Below are positions 50,378-60,286 of a DNA stretch of 64,000 nt, in pieces. Position 1 is the stretch's first letter. Each line of letters begins with the position of its first letter. The stretch is from Ruminococcus sp. Its GTDB lineage: Bacteria; Bacillota; Clostridia; Oscillospirales; Ruminococcaceae. Under the pieces are notes generated by a model. The model was not told the origin of the DNA. It made no database searches and saw only the letters and a program-made list of their open reading frames with translations. The position numbers and the translations under genes were made by a program. The DNA lies in assembly GCA_014799805.1 (NCBI GenBank), contig JAAVHJ010000008.1, forward strand, positions 22,788 to 86,787. Direction: 5' to 3'.

Positions 50378-51241
50378 TTGCATGTAAGAAAGGTGATTTT
50401 TATGAAATTTTCAAAAATGCATGGTATCGGTAACGATTATGTCTATGTAAACTGTTTTCAAGAACAAGTGGACAATCCGGAACAACTTTCTATTGCTGTG
50501 AGTGACCGAAGAAAAGGCATTGGCTCTGATGGATTAATTTTAATTTTACCATCTGATAAAGCAGATTGTCGTATGAGAATGTTTAATGCAGACGGTTCAG
50601 AAGGTATGATGTGTGGCAATGGCATTCGTTGTGTTGGCAAATATGTTTACGACAATGGCATTGTGACTAGCCCTAAATTATCTGTAGAAACAAAATCCGG
50701 AATCAAATATATTACACTTCAAATTGAAAATCATAAAGCCGTTGGTGCAACGGTAGACATGGGCAAAGCCATTTTAAAACCGTCTGATATTCCTATGCTT
50801 GCCGAAGGTGAAAATTTTATTGCAAAGCCTTTGACAGTCAATCAAAAGCAATATACTATCACTGCTGTTTCTATGGGGAATCCGCACTGTGTTGTGTTTC
50901 TTGATGAAGATGTAAATCAATTAGATTTGGAAAAAATCGGACCTGCATTTGAACATCATGAAGCATTTCCAGAACAGGTTAATACAGAATTTGTGAATAT
51001 TATGAATTCTCATACAGTAAAAATGCGTGTCTGGGAACGTGGCAGCGGTGAAACAATGGCTTGTGGCACTGGTGCTTGTGCGGTTGCTGTTGCATCTGTT
51101 CTGAATGGCTATTGCAAGCATGATGAGCCAATTACAGTGCAATTATTAGGTGGTAATTTAGAAATTATCTATCATACAAATGGTACGGTTATGATGACTG
51201 GTTCTGCAACGCATATATTTGACGGGACTTGGTCTGAATAA
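50378..51241 (+). CDS. dapF: Diaminopimelate epimerase (likely start 50402)
   Basis: FSKMHGIGNDYVYV, MCGNGIRCVGKYV, WERGSGETMACGTGACA. Confidence 0.97.
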   Translation: MHVRKVIFMKFSKMHGIGNDYVYVNCFQEQVDNPEQLSIAVSDRRKGIGSDGLILILPSDKADCRMRMFNADGSEGMMCGNGIRCVGKYVYDNGIVTSPKLSVETKSGIKYITLQIENHKAVGATVDMGKAILKPSDIPMLAEGENFIAKPLTVNQKQYTITAVSMGNPHCVVFLDEDVNQLDLEKIGPAFEHHEAFPEQVNTEFVNIMNSHTVKMRVWERGSGETMACGTGACAVAVASVLNGYCKHDEPITVQLLGGNLEIIYHTNGTVMMTGSATHIFDGTWSE

Positions 51242-51272
51242 AATATAAAACAAAAACGGAGGTATATTTTCC

Positions 51273-52505
51273 ATGGTAAAAGTAAACGAAAATTATCTGA
51301 AACTGGAAAAAAATTATTTATTTATCCGCATTGCAGAAAAAGTAAATGCGTTTCAAAAAGCAAATCCGGATAAAAAATTAATTCGCATGGGTATTGGTGA
51401 TGTGACATTGCCAATTGCACCAGTTGTTGTAGAGGCAATGAAAAAAGCTTGTGATGAACTTGCTGTCAAAGAAACTTTCAAAGGTTATGAAGATAGTGGT
51501 GCTGGCTATGATTTCTTGCGTGAAGCTGTTGCAAATTATTATAAATCTTTTGGAGCTGATGTTCCTGCTTGTGATATCAGAATCAATGACGGTGCAAAAA
51601 GTGACTGTGGTAATTTAGTAGATATTTTCGGTGATGATAATATTATTTTAATCACAGACCCTGCTTATCCTGTTTATGTAGATTCTAATCTCATGAACGG
51701 CAGACAAATTGTCTATGCAGATTCTACAGAAGAAAATGGATTCTGTGCAATGCCAAATCCTGACGGCTATGAATTAAACGGTGAAAAAGTTTTCCCTGAT
51801 ATTATTTATTTGTGTTCTCCAAATAATCCAACTGGTGCTGCTTATACAAAACAACAGCTTGCGGAATGGATTGCTTATGCAAAACAGCATGGTGCAGTAA
51901 TTCTTTATGATGCTGCTTATGAAGCCTTTATTAGTCAAGAAAATATTCCAAGAAGTATTTATCAAATTGCAGGTGCAAAAGAAGTTGCAATTGAAATGTG
52001 TTCTTTGTCTAAAACAGCAGGCTTTACAGGGGTACGTTGTGGCTATACAGTTGTTCCGTCTGAATTAAAAGCAATTGCAAGTGACGGCACAGAAGTTAGT
52101 CTTGCACAGCTTTGGAATAGAAGAGAGGGTTCTAAATTCAATGGCGTGTCTTATCCCGTACAGCGTGGAGCAGAAGCTGTATTTACACCAGAGGGGCAAA
52201 AACAAGTCAAAGAAAATATTATTTATTATCAGGAAAATGCAAAAATTATTGCTGAAACACTCACAGAATTAAATATCCCATTCACAGGCGGTATTAATTC
52301 GCCATATATCTGGTTCAAATGCCCATTTGAATTAGATAGCTGGTCATTCTTTGATAAAATGCTAAATGAAATTGCTGTTGTTGGTACGCCAGGGGCAGGA
52401 TTTGGCAAAAATGGCACAAATTGGTTTAGATTAACGGCTTTCGGCGATAAAGATAATACGATTGAAGCTATGAACCGTTTGAAACAACTTGTAAAAAATA
52501 ATTAA
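51273..52505 (+). CDS. dapL: LL-diaminopimelate aminotransferase
   Basis: RMGIGDVTLPI, CSPNNPTGAAYT, SLSKTAGFTGVRCGYTV. Confidence 0.96.
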   Translation: MVKVNENYLKLEKNYLFIRIAEKVNAFQKANPDKKLIRMGIGDVTLPIAPVVVEAMKKACDELAVKETFKGYEDSGAGYDFLREAVANYYKSFGADVPACDIRINDGAKSDCGNLVDIFGDDNIILITDPAYPVYVDSNLMNGRQIVYADSTEENGFCAMPNPDGYELNGEKVFPDIIYLCSPNNPTGAAYTKQQLAEWIAYAKQHGAVILYDAAYEAFISQENIPRSIYQIAGAKEVAIEMCSLSKTAGFTGVRCGYTVVPSELKAIASDGTEVSLAQLWNRREGSKFNGVSYPVQRGAEAVFTPEGQKQVKENIIYYQENAKIIAETLTELNIPFTGGINSPYIWFKCPFELDSWSFFDKMLNEIAVVGTPGAGFGKNGTNWFRLTAFGDKDNTIEAMNRLKQLVKNN

Positions 52506-52530
52506 TTTTAACTTCTAAATATCTTGAATC

Positions 52531-52872
52531 ATGAAAGTAATAAAAATACTCAGTAAAAAGGACTTGACTAATTTTATATCACCATTAACAATATACAAAA
52601 TTGATGCTGATAATTATATAGAAAAAATATCATATGCATTAAGATATAACAATGATATAGATAAAAAATTTAATATAGCAGATATATTATATAGCCGATA
52701 TTTCTGGCTATGTAAATATAATGAACTTTTTCATAGAAAATATCAACATTATGATTATGAAATACAAGAAGAAATTAGTCATGTGATAGATATGATAGAC
52801 CAAGAACATATATTAGATATTAATTTGCTAGAAACATTAGAAAAAGAATCTATTTATGAATGTAAATTATAG
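52531..52872 (+). CDS. Hypothetical small protein
   Basis: 113-aa ORF followed by a terminator. Confidence 0.5.
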   Translation: MKVIKILSKKDLTNFISPLTIYKIDADNYIEKISYALRYNNDIDKKFNIADILYSRYFWLCKYNELFHRKYQHYDYEIQEEISHVIDMIDQEHILDINLLETLEKESIYECKL

Positions 52873-52880
52873 CATGTCAA

Positions 52881-52911
52881 AAAAGTCCAGTGAAAAGCTG
52901 GACTTTTTTTG
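52881..52911 (+). terminator. Hairpin terminator
   Basis: aaaagtccagtgaaaagctggacttttttt. Confidence 0.85.
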
Positions 52912-52959
52912 AACAATGAGAAATTATAAAAAGAATAGGAGGAAAATGGTTATTATACT

Positions 52960-53406
52960 ATGGATAAATATATTAGTTTTTTTCATAAATACAATGATAT
53001 TGAATTATTCTCTACAGTTATTTCTCCGGAGTTAGCATGTAATATGATTCAGGAAATTGCAGAGTTACTTAATATAGCAATCAATAACATATATGCTAAT
53101 TACCTTACTTATATAAATGAAATTAGTAATTTAGATATAATTCATAAAGATGTGTGTTTTTTATTTCAGTCTGATATGGATAATAGAATTTTTATAATTT
53201 TATATTGTAAAAAAAATTGTGATTTATATACTATTCTTATAAATTGTCCTATCAAATTAAAAAACATCATTCATAAACCTTTTTTGAAATATCAAAATCT
53301 GACTGATGGAGGATTTGGAATTTTGGAAATTCAAAAAGAATTGATAGATTATAGTGGTACAGACTATTCACATAAAATTATAACTAATTGTATAAATTTA
53401 CTCTAA
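52960..53406 (+). CDS. Hypothetical small protein
   Basis: 148-aa ORF, RBS-like aggaggaaaat upstream. Confidence 0.5.
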   Translation: MDKYISFFHKYNDIELFSTVISPELACNMIQEIAELLNIAINNIYANYLTYINEISNLDIIHKDVCFLFQSDMDNRIFIILYCKKNCDLYTILINCPIKLKNIIHKPFLKYQNLTDGGFGILEIQKELIDYSGTDYSHKIITNCINLL

Positions 53407-53472
53407 AAAAAGCGAAACAAAAGTAACTAAAAAAATTTTAGTTATTCAGCCTGTGTTCCCTGATACTGATTT

Positions 53473-53790
53473 ATGACCCAAAAAATGAATATTATTGAAT
53501 TAAATGATTGGCTTAGCAAAAGAAAAAAAGCAAATGAAAATGATAGTTATTCTATCTATGAATGTTGGGATAATATTGCGAAAATATTAAGCCAAAATGA
53601 AAATGATACTATCTTATATTTGAATCATTGTAAAAAGGAAGATTTGTACTATATATCAGAAATTTTTGAGGAAATTGCATTCAACTTTAAGAGTCAGAAA
53701 ATAATATCTACCTTTGAAGAACTTAATCAGAAATATCCAGAACTTGATATGCAAGCGGATATTGCTATTGCAAAAGCTATTATAAATTAA
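53473..53790 (+). CDS. Hypothetical, immunity-protein-like
   Basis: Acidic 105 aa: SIYECWDNIAKILSQNENDTILYLNHCKKEDLYYISEIFEEIAFNFKS...KYPELDM; pattern resembles small polymorphic-toxin immunity proteins. Confidence 0.5.
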   Translation: MTQKMNIIELNDWLSKRKKANENDSYSIYECWDNIAKILSQNENDTILYLNHCKKEDLYYISEIFEEIAFNFKSQKIISTFEELNQKYPELDMQADIAIAKAIIN

Positions 53791-53837
53791 TCAAACTAAA
53801 ACCAAAAACAAATTCATGTTTCTGGTTTTTTTAATTT

Positions 53838-54749
53838 TTAAGCTGACGGGTTCACATGTACCATAATATGCTTTAATTTTGGAAATTCTTGCTCTACAGC
53901 ATTATGCACTTGTTCCGCAATTGCATGACTTTCAAATAAAGTCTTTGTGCCATCAACACTAATTTCAATATCTGCATAAATTCGATTGCCAAATACTCTT
54001 GTTTTTAATTCGTCAATGCCTAATACTTCATCATGTGTCAACACACAAGAACGAATTGCTTTTTCTGTCGTATCATCACAAGAATGGTCAACTAGTTTGT
54101 TAATCGCATCTATAAAAATATCATAAGACGCTTTTAAAATAAAAATACAAATGACTAAACTTGCAACAGATTCTAATACAGGATAGCCACATCTTGCCCC
54201 TACAATGCCGATGATTGCCCCAATGGAGGATAATGCGTCACTTCTATGATGCCAAGCGTCTGCCATTAATGCACCAGAATCTAATGCTTTTGCATAATGC
54301 CTTGTATACCAGAACATAGATTCTTTTGCCAAAATAGAAATAATTCCAGCTAGCATTGCTAATTTGTCAGGAATAACAAATTCTGTTGTATTCGCATGTA
54401 AAATTTGTTCTAAAGCGTCCCGTCCAATAAAACAGCCTGTGATTACTAAAATCACAGATAATACAATTGATGCAACACATTCTAAGCGTTCATGTCCATA
54501 AGGATGGTCACTGTCTGATTTTTTTGATGATAATTTCACGCCAATAATCACAATAATACTACTGAACACATCTGATGCAGAATGAAATCCATCACTAATC
54601 ATAGCAGAGGAATGTGCAATCACACCAGTCAATAATTTAAATAATGAAAGTAAAATATTTCCAATAATACTAACACTTGAAACTTTTACAGCAATTTTTT
54701 CTGATTGTTGAGTTGTCATAAAATACCCTCCTGTTATAAAAATATACAA
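53838..54749 (-). CDS. Cation diffusion facilitator (CDF) transporter (likely start 54719)
   Basis: MISDGFHSASDVFSS, DHPYGHERLE, DAWHHRSDALSS. Confidence 0.95.
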   Translation of the reverse strand: MYIFITGGYFMTTQQSEKIAVKVSSVSIIGNILLSLFKLLTGVIAHSSAMISDGFHSASDVFSSIIVIIGVKLSSKKSDSDHPYGHERLECVASIVLSVILVITGCFIGRDALEQILHANTTEFVIPDKLAMLAGIISILAKESMFWYTRHYAKALDSGALMADAWHHRSDALSSIGAIIGIVGARCGYPVLESVASLVICIFILKASYDIFIDAINKLVDHSCDDTTEKAIRSCVLTHDEVLGIDELKTRVFGNRIYADIEISVDGTKTLFESHAIAEQVHNAVEQEFPKLKHIMVHVNPSA

Positions 54750-54852
54750 AAAACCGCAGGACAGTTACTAAAATTTCCTGTCCTGCGGTGCATTTACCGC
54801 TGTTGCCATGCAACCCGAATAGCATAAATACTATGCCTTCTGTTCAGATTAT
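54749..54852 (-). ncRNA. Probable NiCo (czcD) riboswitch with overlapping terminator
   Basis: Leader of CDF gene reads AACAGAAGGCATAG...GGGTTGCATGGCAACAGCGGTAAATGCACCGCAGGACAGG...CTGTCCTGCGGTTTTTT; GCAGGACAG lies in both aptamer-like part and terminator stem. Confidence 0.72.
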
Positions 54853-54901
54853 GATTTAATTTTATTTATTCTATTTTAACATATTTTTAAACATTTGTCA
54901 A

Positions 54902-55324
54902 GTGGTTTGCTTGACTTTTTTTATTTATCATGCTATAATAATTTTAATAACAAAATCTAACATAGAAAGAAGAATCCTTATGATTTTATACAGACCTGTA
55001 GGCACTGCTGAATTAGAATTAATCAGACAAAGCAATTATAAATCATTTCCGCCACGACTGCCAGAACAACCTATTTTTTATCCAGTTTTGAATCAAAAAT
55101 ATGCAGAAGAAATCGCTAAAAATTGGAATGTGAAAAGCACAAGCGACCATAAAGGCTATGTGACACAATTTGAAATTGATGATAGTTATTATGCAAAATT
55201 TCAAATTCAAACCGTTGGCAGAAATTATCATCAAGAATTATGGGTACCAGCTGAAGAACTTGAAAATTTTAATTCGCATATTGTCGGAATCATAAAAGTG
55301 ATTCAAGAATTTTCTCAGAAATAA
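54902..55324 (+). CDS. Conserved hypothetical (likely start 54980)
   Basis: MILYRPVGTAELELIRQSNYKSFPPRLPEQPIFYPVLN...; RBS gaaagaagaat. Confidence 0.75.
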   Translation: MVCLTFFIYHAIIILITKSNIERRILMILYRPVGTAELELIRQSNYKSFPPRLPEQPIFYPVLNQKYAEEIAKNWNVKSTSDHKGYVTQFEIDDSYYAKFQIQTVGRNYHQELWVPAEELENFNSHIVGIIKVIQEFSQK

Positions 55325-55347
55325 GTGCTATCTATGTAAACAACAAA

Positions 55348-55376
55348 AAAAGACTGAAACATCAGTCTTTTCTTGC
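55348..55376. terminator. Hairpin terminator
   Basis: aaaagactgaaacatcagtcttttc. Confidence 0.75.
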
Positions 55377-55383
55377 TTTTCAG

Positions 55384-55454
55384 AGGCGCCACCCAGATTT
55401 GAACTGGGGATCAGGGTGTTGCAGACCCACGCCTTACCACTTGGCTATAGCGCC
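55384..55454 (-). tRNA. tRNA-Cys (GCA)
   Basis: Cloverleaf; anticodon loop CTGCAAC; 7-bp acceptor stem GGCGCTA/TGGCGCC. Confidence 0.95.
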
Positions 55455-55462
55455 GAAAAAAA

Positions 55463-55538
55463 TGGAGCGGATTACGAGGCTCGAACTCGCTACCTCCACC
55501 TTGGCAAGGTGGCGCTCTACCAGATGAGCTAAATCCGC
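55463..55538 (-). tRNA. tRNA-Gly (GCC), CCA encoded
   Basis: GCGGATTTAGCTCA...CCACCTTGCCAAGGTGG...AATCCGCTCCA. Confidence 0.96.
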
Positions 55539-55545
55539 AATTTTA

Positions 55546-55619
55546 CGACTCGAATGGGACTCGAACCCACGACCTCCGCCGTGACAGGGCGGCGTTCTAA
55601 CCAACTGAACTATCGAGCC
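55546..55619 (-). tRNA. tRNA-Asp (GTC)
   Basis: GGCTCGATAGTTCAG...CCGCCCTGTCACGGCGG...GGTTCGAGTCC. Confidence 0.96.
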
Positions 55620-55623
55620 AACA

Positions 55624-55696
55624 TGGAAACTATAGGGCTCGAACCTATGACCCTCTGCTTGTAAGGCAGATGCTCTCCCAGCTGAGCTAAGCTTCC
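55624..55696 (-). tRNA. tRNA-Val (TAC)
   Basis: GGAAGCTTAGCTCAGC...CTGCCTTACAAGCAG...GGTTCGAGCCC. Confidence 0.96.
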
Positions 55697-55809
55697 ATAG
55701 TTTTTGATTTCTGTCTTTCAGGTGTTTTCCCCTGACTACTTTATTATTATAGCACACTTTATTTGATTTGTCAAGTGTTTTTTGAAAATTTTTTTGAAAA
55801 ATTTTCAAA

Positions 55810-55843
55810 AAAATATCGGCATTTAAAAAAACGCCGATATTTT
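55810..55843. terminator. Hairpin terminator
   Basis: atatcggcatttaaaaaaacgccgatatttt. Confidence 0.8.
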
Positions 55844-55847
55844 GGGG

Positions 55848-58800
55848 TTAATCCACAGATTTAAGAGATTCAGCCATGTTGATTTTTTCTAATTTCACTT
55901 CCATGAATAAATTCACGATGATATTAAATATAAAAGTAAGAATAATACTATAAATAAAACTCATAGGTAAGATTCTAATCTTAAATGAAACCATATCAAC
56001 AATAATTTGTGACATAATAAATTTATGCAAGAATACACCTAAAATTAATCCTACGATAATACCTAATGTTGTCAAGAAAATATTTTCACGCAACACATAA
56101 GCAGATGTTTCATTCTTGAAAAAGCCAAGTACTTTAATAGTAGCAATTTCCCGAATTCGTTCTGTGATATTAATATTAGTTAAATTATATAATACAATAA
56201 AGTCAAGTCCGCCTGCGGAAATAATGACTAATAAAACAACATATTTTAAACTGCCCATCATGTCAGACATACGGCTTTTTAAATCCTGCAATAAAGTAAT
56301 ATTTGTCACAGAATCATTGCCAGCAATTTCAGCAGATATTTGATATTGGTCAGCATTTTCAGGAAAATTCATATAAATTGTATTAAATTCAGGTGATTCA
56401 GAAAGTTGCTTCGTCATTGTTTCAGGCGTAATATAAATATAATTATAGACATGATTTTCAAAAATTCCTGTGACAGTCAAATGCAGTTCCTGCATATCTT
56501 CATTTCTAAGTGTAATCACATCACCCAAAGAAACATGATAACGTTCTGAAATGCTATTGCTGATAATTGCTTCATCAACAGACGGAAATGCAACAGATTC
56601 TTGCTGCAATGTATGAAAATTGATATATGCACTCATATCACCAAAAGGTGCAAGCAATGAAATGCTTTTTATTTTATCATCAGCTAGTAAATCCCATGAT
56701 GCTTGATGTAATAAAACATATTCTTGTGTTTGGGTATCAAGAATTTGTTCTAATTCTTTTGATAATTCTTCACCAGAATCTGTTTTCAGAACTGCTTCAG
56801 CATCTGCAACTAAAATTTCAGTATACTGCACATCAGCAAACCCTGCAATAGAATCATTTACGCCAAAACCTGTTAATAATAATGCAGTACAGCCGCTAAT
56901 TCCAACAATCATCATAAAAAATCTGCGTTTATATCTAAAAATATTACGAACAGAAACTTTATGTAAAAATTTTAATTTATCCCAAATAAACGGAATATAT
57001 TCTAAAAATACACGTTTTCCAGCTTTAGGAGCTTTTGGACGCATAAGCCCTGCAGAAGTTTCCGCAAGCTCATGATGACAAGAAATCCAAGTCGTTCCCA
57101 TAGAGCAAGCCAATGAAGCAATTAAAGAAGCCAGTGCTAATTGCCAATCAAATAAATAATGCATAGGAATTGGCATATACATTAATTCATAAGACATCCA
57201 GATAACTTGTGGAAAAACAACTGTTCCAACAAAATATCCTACAATACAGCCAATCAAAGATGCACTGCCAGAATAAACTAAAAATTTTCCCATAATAGAA
57301 AACTCTGAATAACCTAATGCTTTCAGTGTTCCGATTTGGGTACGTTGTTCTTCTATCATACGGCTCATTGTTGTCATACAAACAAGTGCAGCAACTAAAA
57401 TAAAAAATATCGGAAATATTTTTGCAATCTGTTCTACAATTTGGGAATCACTTTCAAAACACGCATAACTAATATTTGTATTTCTATCTAATACATAGCT
57501 ATCAGGTTTTTCAATATCTGCAATTTCTTGTTCAGCGTCTGCAATTTCCTGTTCAGCATCTGCAATTTTTTCATCAAATTCCTGTTTACCGTCCTGATAT
57601 TCTTTCTGTCCGTCAGCAAATTTCTGTTTGCCGTCTTCATATTCTGCCAAACCGTCCTGATATTTTTGCAAACCATCTTCATATTCTTGTTTACCGTCCT
57701 GATATTTTTTTAAACCATCTTGATATTCTTGCTTACCAGTTTCATATTCTTTTAAACCATCTTGATAAATTTTTTCGGCTTCTTGGTATGCTTCTAAACC
57801 GTCTTGATATTCTTGTTTTCCTGTTTCATAATCTGCAAGTCCCTGTTCATATTCTATTCTTCCGTCATCTAATTTTTTTTGTCCTTCTTCCAGAGATTGC
57901 CAACCAGCCGTAATTTCTTCTTGTTTTTCAGTGAGTAAAACCTGTTGTGCGTTCAGCTCCTGTAATCCAGTTTCTAATTGCGTTTTAGCAGATTCGATTT
58001 CTTTCCATGCAGAAGCAAGCTGTGCCTGTGTAGCTAAAAGCATTTGCTTTTGTTCTTCTGGCAAATATTCCCATGCTAATTCTGCTTGTGCAAACTGTGT
58101 ATCAAATGCCTGTTGATTGGCTAATAATTCAGATTCTTTGGCAGATAATTCTGCTTGAGACTGTTCTAATACAGCTCTTGCTTCTGTAAGTTGTTTTTGT
58201 CCAGTTTCTAATTGTGCTTGTCCTTCTTGTAATTGTTTCCGTGAGGAATCTAATTCTTGTTGTCCTGTGATTAATTCTTGTTCTGCTTCTTCCAGTTGTT
58301 TTTCTGCATTGTCAAGTTCTAATTTTGCATTTTCTAATTGTTCTTTTGCATTAGCAAGCTCTTGTTTTCCGTCTTGAATTTCCTGCTCTGCGTCATCAAG
58401 TTTTTTTTCAGCATTTGATAATTCTTTTTCAGCATTTTCAACTTCTTTTTTACCAGTATCCAGTTCTTTTTTTGCATTGTTTAATTCTTGTTCTGCATCG
58501 GAAAGCTTTTTTTCAGAATCAGATAATTCTTTTTCAGCGTCTTGTAATTCTTGTTCGCCCTCTTTTTGTTTGTCTTTGAGTTCCTGTTTTCCGTCATTTA
58601 ATTCTGATTCAGCGTCAGCAATAATTCTATCATAGCGATGATTTGCTTGCTGTTGTGTCAAATCCTCCCAAATAATATCTTTTTCACCCATAAAATTTTT
58701 ATATTTTTCAGAATAAATTTCCTCATTGCAATTAAATTTAATAAAAATTTCGCTATAATAATCTAAATCAAAATCTTCAGGCAAAATATATACAAATCCT

Positions 58801-59381
58801 GCAACACTACCGTTGCCTATTGAAGTTGTACCTCTTTCAAAATTCATATAATAAGAAGAATATGCTGTTCCAACCACTGTAAGTTGATGAAAATTTAACG
58901 AATCTATTGTATCTTGTGCATTTGAATTTGCAACAGTGATAACATCACCAACTTGTAAACCACTTGTTCCTGCATCAGCAAGACATTCACCAGAATTTTC
59001 AGGTAAACGTCCTGTTGCTAATTGAATTTGGTTGATATTTTTTGGCAAAGAATGTGTTTTAAACACATATTCTGTTTCACTAAATAAATATAATACATCA
59101 AGCGTATTAGAACCTTCTGCATAACATACATCAGATTGTTTTTGAAATTCTTGTACGTCCTGTTCTTCCCAGCCAAGCGTTGATAATAATCTATAATCAT
59201 AAAATTGATAATCTTGCCAAAATTGATTGACTGTATTCACCATAGCAGGGGTTGTAATTCTGACACCTGTGAAAAAGCCTACACCTAGGGCAATAATTGC
59301 TAAAATTGCAAAAAATCTTCCAAAAGACCCTTTTATTTCCCGTAAAGTTGTTTTATGCATTGCTTTCATGATAATCACCAT
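55848..59381 (-). CDS. FtsX-like ABC transporter permease with very long periplasmic/extracellular coiled coil
   Basis: FtsX segments (VCMTTMSRMIEEQRTQIGTLKALGYS; RIREIATIKVLGF) flanking ~380 aa heptad-like EL/YQDGL repeats. Confidence 0.93.
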   Translation of the reverse strand: MVIIMKAMHKTTLREIKGSFGRFFAILAIIALGVGFFTGVRITTPAMVNTVNQFWQDYQFYDYRLLSTLGWEEQDVQEFQKQSDVCYAEGSNTLDVLYLFSETEYVFKTHSLPKNINQIQLATGRLPENSGECLADAGTSGLQVGDVITVANSNAQDTIDSLNFHQLTVVGTAYSSYYMNFERGTTSIGNGSVAGFVYILPEDFDLDYYSEIFIKFNCNEEIYSEKYKNFMGEKDIIWEDLTQQQANHRYDRIIADAESELNDGKQELKDKQKEGEQELQDAEKELSDSEKKLSDAEQELNNAKKELDTGKKEVENAEKELSNAEKKLDDAEQEIQDGKQELANAKEQLENAKLELDNAEKQLEEAEQELITGQQELDSSRKQLQEGQAQLETGQKQLTEARAVLEQSQAELSAKESELLANQQAFDTQFAQAELAWEYLPEEQKQMLLATQAQLASAWKEIESAKTQLETGLQELNAQQVLLTEKQEEITAGWQSLEEGQKKLDDGRIEYEQGLADYETGKQEYQDGLEAYQEAEKIYQDGLKEYETGKQEYQDGLKKYQDGKQEYEDGLQKYQDGLAEYEDGKQKFADGQKEYQDGKQEFDEKIADAEQEIADAEQEIADIEKPDSYVLDRNTNISYACFESDSQIVEQIAKIFPIFFILVAALVCMTTMSRMIEEQRTQIGTLKALGYSEFSIMGKFLVYSGSASLIGCIVGYFVGTVVFPQVIWMSYELMYMPIPMHYLFDWQLALASLIASLACSMGTTWISCHHELAETSAGLMRPKAPKAGKRVFLEYIPFIWDKLKFLHKVSVRNIFRYKRRFFMMIVGISGCTALLLTGFGVNDSIAGFADVQYTEILVADAEAVLKTDSGEELSKELEQILDTQTQEYVLLHQASWDLLADDKIKSISLLAPFGDMSAYINFHTLQQESVAFPSVDEAIISNSISERYHVSLGDVITLRNEDMQELHLTVTGIFENHVYNYIYITPETMTKQLSESPEFNTIYMNFPENADQYQISAEIAGNDSVTNITLLQDLKSRMSDMMGSLKYVVLLVIISAGGLDFIVLYNLTNINITERIREIATIKVLGFFKNETSAYVLRENIFLTTLGIIVGLILGVFLHKFIMSQIIVDMVSFKIRILPMSFIYSIILTFIFNIIVNLFMEVKLEKINMAESLKSVD

Positions 59382-60079
59382 TCAATTTCTGAAACATCAA
59401 TTATATTTTCATTACGGTACATGCTTTCTACCATGCCATTTCTAACAGTAATAATTCTATCTGCCATTGCAGATAACGCTTGGTTATGCGTAATCACAAT
59501 AACTGTCATACCAGTATTACGGCAAGTATCTTGCAATAATTTTAAAACAGCTTTTCCTGTATGATAATCTAACGCCCCTGTTGGTTCATCACAAAGTAAT
59601 AATTTGGGATTTTTTGCTAATGCTCTTGCAATGGCAACTCTTTGTTGTTCGCCACCTGATAGCTGTGCTGGAAAATTTTTCATTCTGTCTTTTAAACCAA
59701 CCTGTTCTAAAACTGTCTTTGCATCTAAGGGTTCACGACAAATTTGCGCTGCAAGTTCTACATTTTCTAATGCTGTTAGATTCTGTACCAAATTATAAAA
59801 CTGAAATACAAATCCAATATCATAACGTCTATAGGCTGTCAATTGCTTTTTATTTAAATGTGAAATTTCTGTGCCATCAAGCTTTGCACTTCCACTTGTG
59901 AGCGTATCCATACCACCAAGAATATTTAGTATTGTTGTTTTTCCTGCTCCAGACGCACCAACAATAACGCAAAATTCACCTTTTTCAACTTCAAAATTAA
60001 CATCACGCAATGCCTGTATTTCTACTTCTCCTGTGTGATATGTTTTCTTAACATGCTCAAATGTTACATATGCACTCAT
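59375..60079 (-). CDS. ABC transporter ATP-binding protein (MacB/LolD type)
   Basis: [42 protein letters not shown]. Confidence 0.96.
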   Translation of the reverse strand: MSAYVTFEHVKKTYHTGEVEIQALRDVNFEVEKGEFCVIVGASGAGKTTILNILGGMDTLTSGSAKLDGTEISHLNKKQLTAYRRYDIGFVFQFYNLVQNLTALENVELAAQICREPLDAKTVLEQVGLKDRMKNFPAQLSGGEQQRVAIARALAKNPKLLLCDEPTGALDYHTGKAVLKLLQDTCRNTGMTVIVITHNQALSAMADRIITVRNGMVESMYRNENIIDVSEIEW

Positions 60080-60213
60080 GAAATTCTCCTTTCAAAATAT
60101 ACGATAATTATATTGTTATAACATATTTTACATGTAAATTCAACAGGTTTCAAAAATTTTTTGCAAAATACTTTTTTAAAAATAGCTTTAAATTTAAATA
60201 AAGCAAGAAAATA

Positions 60214-60248
60214 AAAAAATAGTTCTGCACAAATTCAGAACTATTTTT
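60214..60248. terminator. Hairpin terminator
   Basis: aaaatagttctgcacaaattcagaactattttt. Confidence 0.8.
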
Positions 60249-60286
60249 AAGCAAATTTTTACAGAAAACAACAAAATAAAATCTTA

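Noticed and set aside
48949-52505. M16 pair and dapF-dapL as novel systems
   Set aside because: Catalytic/non-catalytic M16 pairs and the LL-DAP aminotransferase route are known arrangements in Firmicutes.
55434-55808. 124-aa ORF on minus strand
   Set aside because: Runs through tRNA-Gly, -Asp and -Val genes; not a protein gene.
57476-58116. Plus-strand ORFs antisense to the coiled-coil permease
   Set aside because: Antisense readings of heptad repeats without RBS or known motifs.
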